In this document: piece after piece, positions 5,191 to 6,554 of the stretch
Numbering within the stretch: position 1 is the first letter of the stretch
Layout: every line of letters starts with the position of its first letter
From: an uncultured Oscillospiraceae bacterium
GTDB taxonomy: Bacteria; Bacillota; Clostridia; Oscillospirales; Acutalibacteraceae
Direction: 5' to 3'
Assembly: GCA_900555545.1 (NCBI GenBank)
Contig: USLQ01000064.1
Location: forward strand, 1-6,554
DNA length: 6,554 bases
Made by a program: the position numbers and the translations under genes
The notes under the pieces: model-generated
Database searches by the model: none
Told to the model about the DNA's origin: nothing
The model's input: the letters and a program-made list of their open reading frames with translations, nothing else

Positions 5191-5811
5191 TTACAGCAGA
5201 ATGATATCGGCAAAACACTCCGGATTGTGAAATCCGGGCGGGAGTGTGGAGACTGGGGCGAATGCGCCGTAGTGTGGGTGGTCCGTCCGGTCGCCGCACT
5301 TATAGAAATTGCCGCGCATGGTGCGCTTTTGGGTGTGATAGTCCGCCCCGTACAACGCTTGCAGAAAATCCTCCCCCAGATGGACGGTAATCCCCCAGCC
5401 GCCATTTTCGCGGAAAGCGTGGACCTCCGGGGCCAGTTCCGTCAGATCGCGAACCCAGCGGCGATTTTCACGCTCTGGGCCAAACTGGCACAGGAATGCG
5501 CCGTTGGGGTTGACCTCCACATTGATGTAGCAGTCGGACTGCTCCGGGAACGGGTTGAGAAAGAGCTCCAGGCAGCTGTCCTCATAAACGGGGTCATCCC
5601 GCTGCGTTCCGACCGCACGCAGGTCTGTCTCGTCCGTAAAGGCGCGGTAGTAGATCCCACCTCCCCGTACGGCGCACAGCTGCGCCGAGGTTTTGGGACG
5701 GTAGGGGGGCTCCGCCTCCCAGTGGAATGAGTCCAGCTGAGCACACGGGGCAGTCTCAAAGCACGGGCCGCTCTCGTAGAGAGGAGCTTTGTAAATGGTT
5801 TTGTCTGTCAT
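5191..5811 (-). CDS. CBM9-like carbohydrate-binding protein
   Basis: The 206-residue protein matches the stand-alone 'carbohydrate-binding family 9-like' proteins. Key segments are VYEDSCLELFLNP at 75-87, YINVEVNPNGAFL at 95-107, NGGWGITVHL at 136-145, RGNFYKCGDRTDHPHYGAFAPV at 166-187 in part, and the closing HNPECFADIIL at 195-205. CBM9 domains form a beta-sandwich that in xylanases binds sugar-chain ends. There is no signal peptide, membrane helix or catalytic domain, so this version appears cytoplasmic and non-catalytic; its ligand is unknown. The start is the ATG at 5811 with AGGTGA upstream. It is the first gene of a unit with the NahK-like kinase 47 bases downstream of its stop, and is divergent from the Crp/Fnr-type regulator. 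This context supports a role in sugar handling, but that role is inferred. Confidence 0.78.
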   Translation of the reverse strand: MTDKTIYKAPLYESGPCFETAPCAQLDSFHWEAEPPYRPKTSAQLCAVRGGGIYYRAFTDETDLRAVGTQRDDPVYEDSCLELFLNPFPEQSDCYINVEVNPNGAFLCQFGPERENRRWVRDLTELAPEVHAFRENGGWGITVHLGEDFLQALYGADYHTQKRTMRGNFYKCGDRTDHPHYGAFAPVSTLPPGFHNPECFADIILL

Positions 5812-5848
5812 AGTGGATCACCTGTTTAAGAAATAATAGGCTTTCATC

Positions 5849-5877
5849 ATTATATAAGCTTTGATATTTGAAGTAAA
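5849..5877 (-). promoter_or_regulatory. Promoter TTTACT-17-TATAAT of the CBM9-like/kinase unit
   Basis: Read leftward: TTTACT (5877-5872), a 17-base spacer and a perfect TATAAT (5854-5849). The expected start point is about 30 bases ahead of the ATG at 5811, leaving room for the AGGTGA ribosome binding site. The block from 5820 to 5950 is AT-rich compared with the flanking genes. Confidence 0.65.
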
Positions 5878-5880
5878 GCA

Positions 5881-5895
5881 CTTTTTTGAAAAAAG
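5881..5895. promoter_or_regulatory. 15-bp palindrome between divergent promoters, candidate operator
   Basis: CTTTTTT-G-AAAAAAG is a perfect palindrome around one central base. It starts four bases upstream of the -35 box of the leftward promoter and ends 17 bases before the -35 box of the rightward promoter. The position suits a shared regulator site. It does not resemble the E. coli CRP (TGTGA-N6-TCACA) or FNR (TTGAT-N4-ATCAA) half-sites, and A/T tracts can form such palindromes by chance. Confidence 0.35.
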
Positions 5896-5912
5896 CGGGA
5901 GATGATGTGGTC

Positions 5913-5941
5913 TTGTAATTAATCGTAAAGAATGATACAAT
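5913..5941 (+). promoter_or_regulatory. Promoter TTGTAA-17-TACAAT of the Crp/Fnr-family gene
   Basis: TTGTAA (5913-5918), a 17-base spacer and TACAAT (5936-5941) precede the regulator gene. A perfect palindrome CAATTAATTG (5938-5947) overlaps the -10 box and the likely start point, so it could serve as an autoregulatory site. That is only positional evidence. Confidence 0.6.
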
Positions 5942-5974
5942 TAATTGAAATTGTGCGGAGAAGAAGGGATATAC

Positions 5975-6554
5975 ATGATGCAGACGCAATTTTTGCCGAA
6001 GGACCCGGACTGGAAAATCTTTGAAAATTACAGGAGCCCTATCCTGTATCAGGCGGGGCAGATGGTCTACCTGCAGGGGGATACGCCAACGGAGTTCTAC
6101 TACCTGGTCAGCGGTAAGGTGACGATCTTTATGACGTCGGAGAGTGGGTCGCAGCGGACGCTCACCGTGATGGAGAGCGGCAATATTTTTGGTGAGGCGT
6201 CTTTTTTTGACGGGTTGGACCGAGTCAGCAGCGCCTGCGCCGCCACGGATTGCCGGATTATCGGTATTGACAACGCACTGCTGACCGAGTGCTTCAGCCG
6301 TGAGCCCCAGTTGGCCATCACCATGCTCCGCTATGTCAGCCGGACGGTACGGATGCTCTCCGATCAGCTGGACACGATCAGCTTTTTACCCGCAAACAAG
6401 CGGATCGCACGGATCCTGCTCGGCTATGACGAGTTGAATCCCGGCCAGCCGATCAGCTGCACGCAGGAGGAGCTAGGCAACCGGACTGGTGCCTCACGGA
6501 TCACCGTGAGCCGTGCGCTCAACGACTTCTCGCACCGCGGCCTGATCGAGATCA
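5975..6554 (+). CDS. Crp/Fnr-family transcriptional regulator (3' end outside window)
   Basis: The first 193 residues of a Crp/Fnr-type regulator are present and remain open to the window edge. An N-terminal cyclic-nucleotide-binding-type beta barrel spans about 20-105: YQAGQMVYLQGDTPTEFYYL, VSGKVTIF, then ESGNIFGEASFFDGLDR, the phosphate-binding-cassette region. A dimerisation helix follows at about 107-138. The winged helix-turn-helix has TQEELGNRTGASRITVSRAL at 163-182, then RGLIEI. Arg83 is followed by Val, not the Ser of cAMP-binding CRP, and there is no N-terminal cysteine cluster as in FNR, so the effector is unknown. The start is the ATG at 5975, with GAAGGGA ending five bases upstream; the ATG directly after it at 5978 is an alternative. 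Divergence from the CBM9-like/kinase unit makes that unit a plausible target. Confidence 0.88.
   Translation, partial: MMQTQFLPKDPDWKIFENYRSPILYQAGQMVYLQGDTPTEFYYLVSGKVTIFMTSESGSQRTLTVMESGNIFGEASFFDGLDRVSSACAATDCRIIGIDNALLTECFSREPQLAITMLRYVSRTVRMLSDQLDTISFLPANKRIARILLGYDELNPGQPISCTQEELGNRTGASRITVSRALNDFSHRGLIEI

Noticed and set aside
4649..5230. Rightward open frame of 193 codons
   Set aside because: It is antisense to the highly conserved NahK-like gene and shows no family signature.
5756..5989. Leftward open frame of 77 codons upstream of the CBM9-like gene
   Set aside because: It crosses both divergent promoters and the regulator start, and has no family features.
1..6554. CRISPR array, tRNA, rRNA, insertion sequence or prophage gene
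   Set aside because: No regularly spaced repeats, cloverleaf-like segments, transposase motifs or terminal inverted repeats were seen on either strand.

Overview
The window looks like chromosomal DNA from a moderately GC-rich Firmicute, most likely a gut-type member of the Clostridia (Oscillospiraceae/Lachnospiraceae-like). The evidence is strong GGAGG-type ribosome binding sites, sigma-A-type promoters (TTGAAA-17-TATAAT), compact intrinsic terminators and typical clostridial families (VanZ-like, DUF975-like and DUF4367-like proteins, a NahK-like kinase). The species assignment is inference. No RNA gene, CRISPR array, insertion sequence or prophage gene was seen.

Layout. Positions 1-711 read rightward: the 3' end of a Nudix hydrolase gene (stop at 257), overlapped by a VanZ-like membrane protein gene that appears broken by two frame disruptions. 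A perfect 15-bp GC-rich hairpin (791-824) separates it from a long leftward block. In transcription order, that block holds three units. (1) A two-gene unit of a CBM9-like carbohydrate-binding protein (5811-5191) and an N-acetylhexosamine 1-kinase-like phosphotransferase (5143-4031), with a promoter at 5849-5877 and a terminator at 3993-4022. (2) A single HAD-family phosphatase gene (3806-3135) with a terminator at 3082-3107. (3) A two-gene unit of a DUF4367-like single-pass membrane protein (2897-2229) and a small secreted protein (2199-1759), with a near-consensus promoter at 2973-3001 and a strong terminator at 1709-1741. A DUF975-like multi-pass membrane protein (1636-836) follows beyond that terminator. 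At the right end a Crp/Fnr-family regulator (5975 onward, cut by the window edge) is transcribed divergently from the CBM9-like/kinase unit.

How the genes may work together. The best-supported functional group is the right end: a Crp/Fnr-type regulator back to back with a two-gene carbohydrate unit, with a 15-bp palindrome between their promoters. The middle of the window is cell-envelope oriented. No complete novel multi-gene system can be demonstrated. The most unusual signals are the doubly disrupted vanZ-like gene, a hairpin that could mask the ribosome binding site of the DUF975-like gene, a set of nested inverted repeats after the vanZ-like gene, and the pairing of a cytoplasmic CBM9-like protein with a sugar kinase without the usual lacto-N-biose pathway genes.
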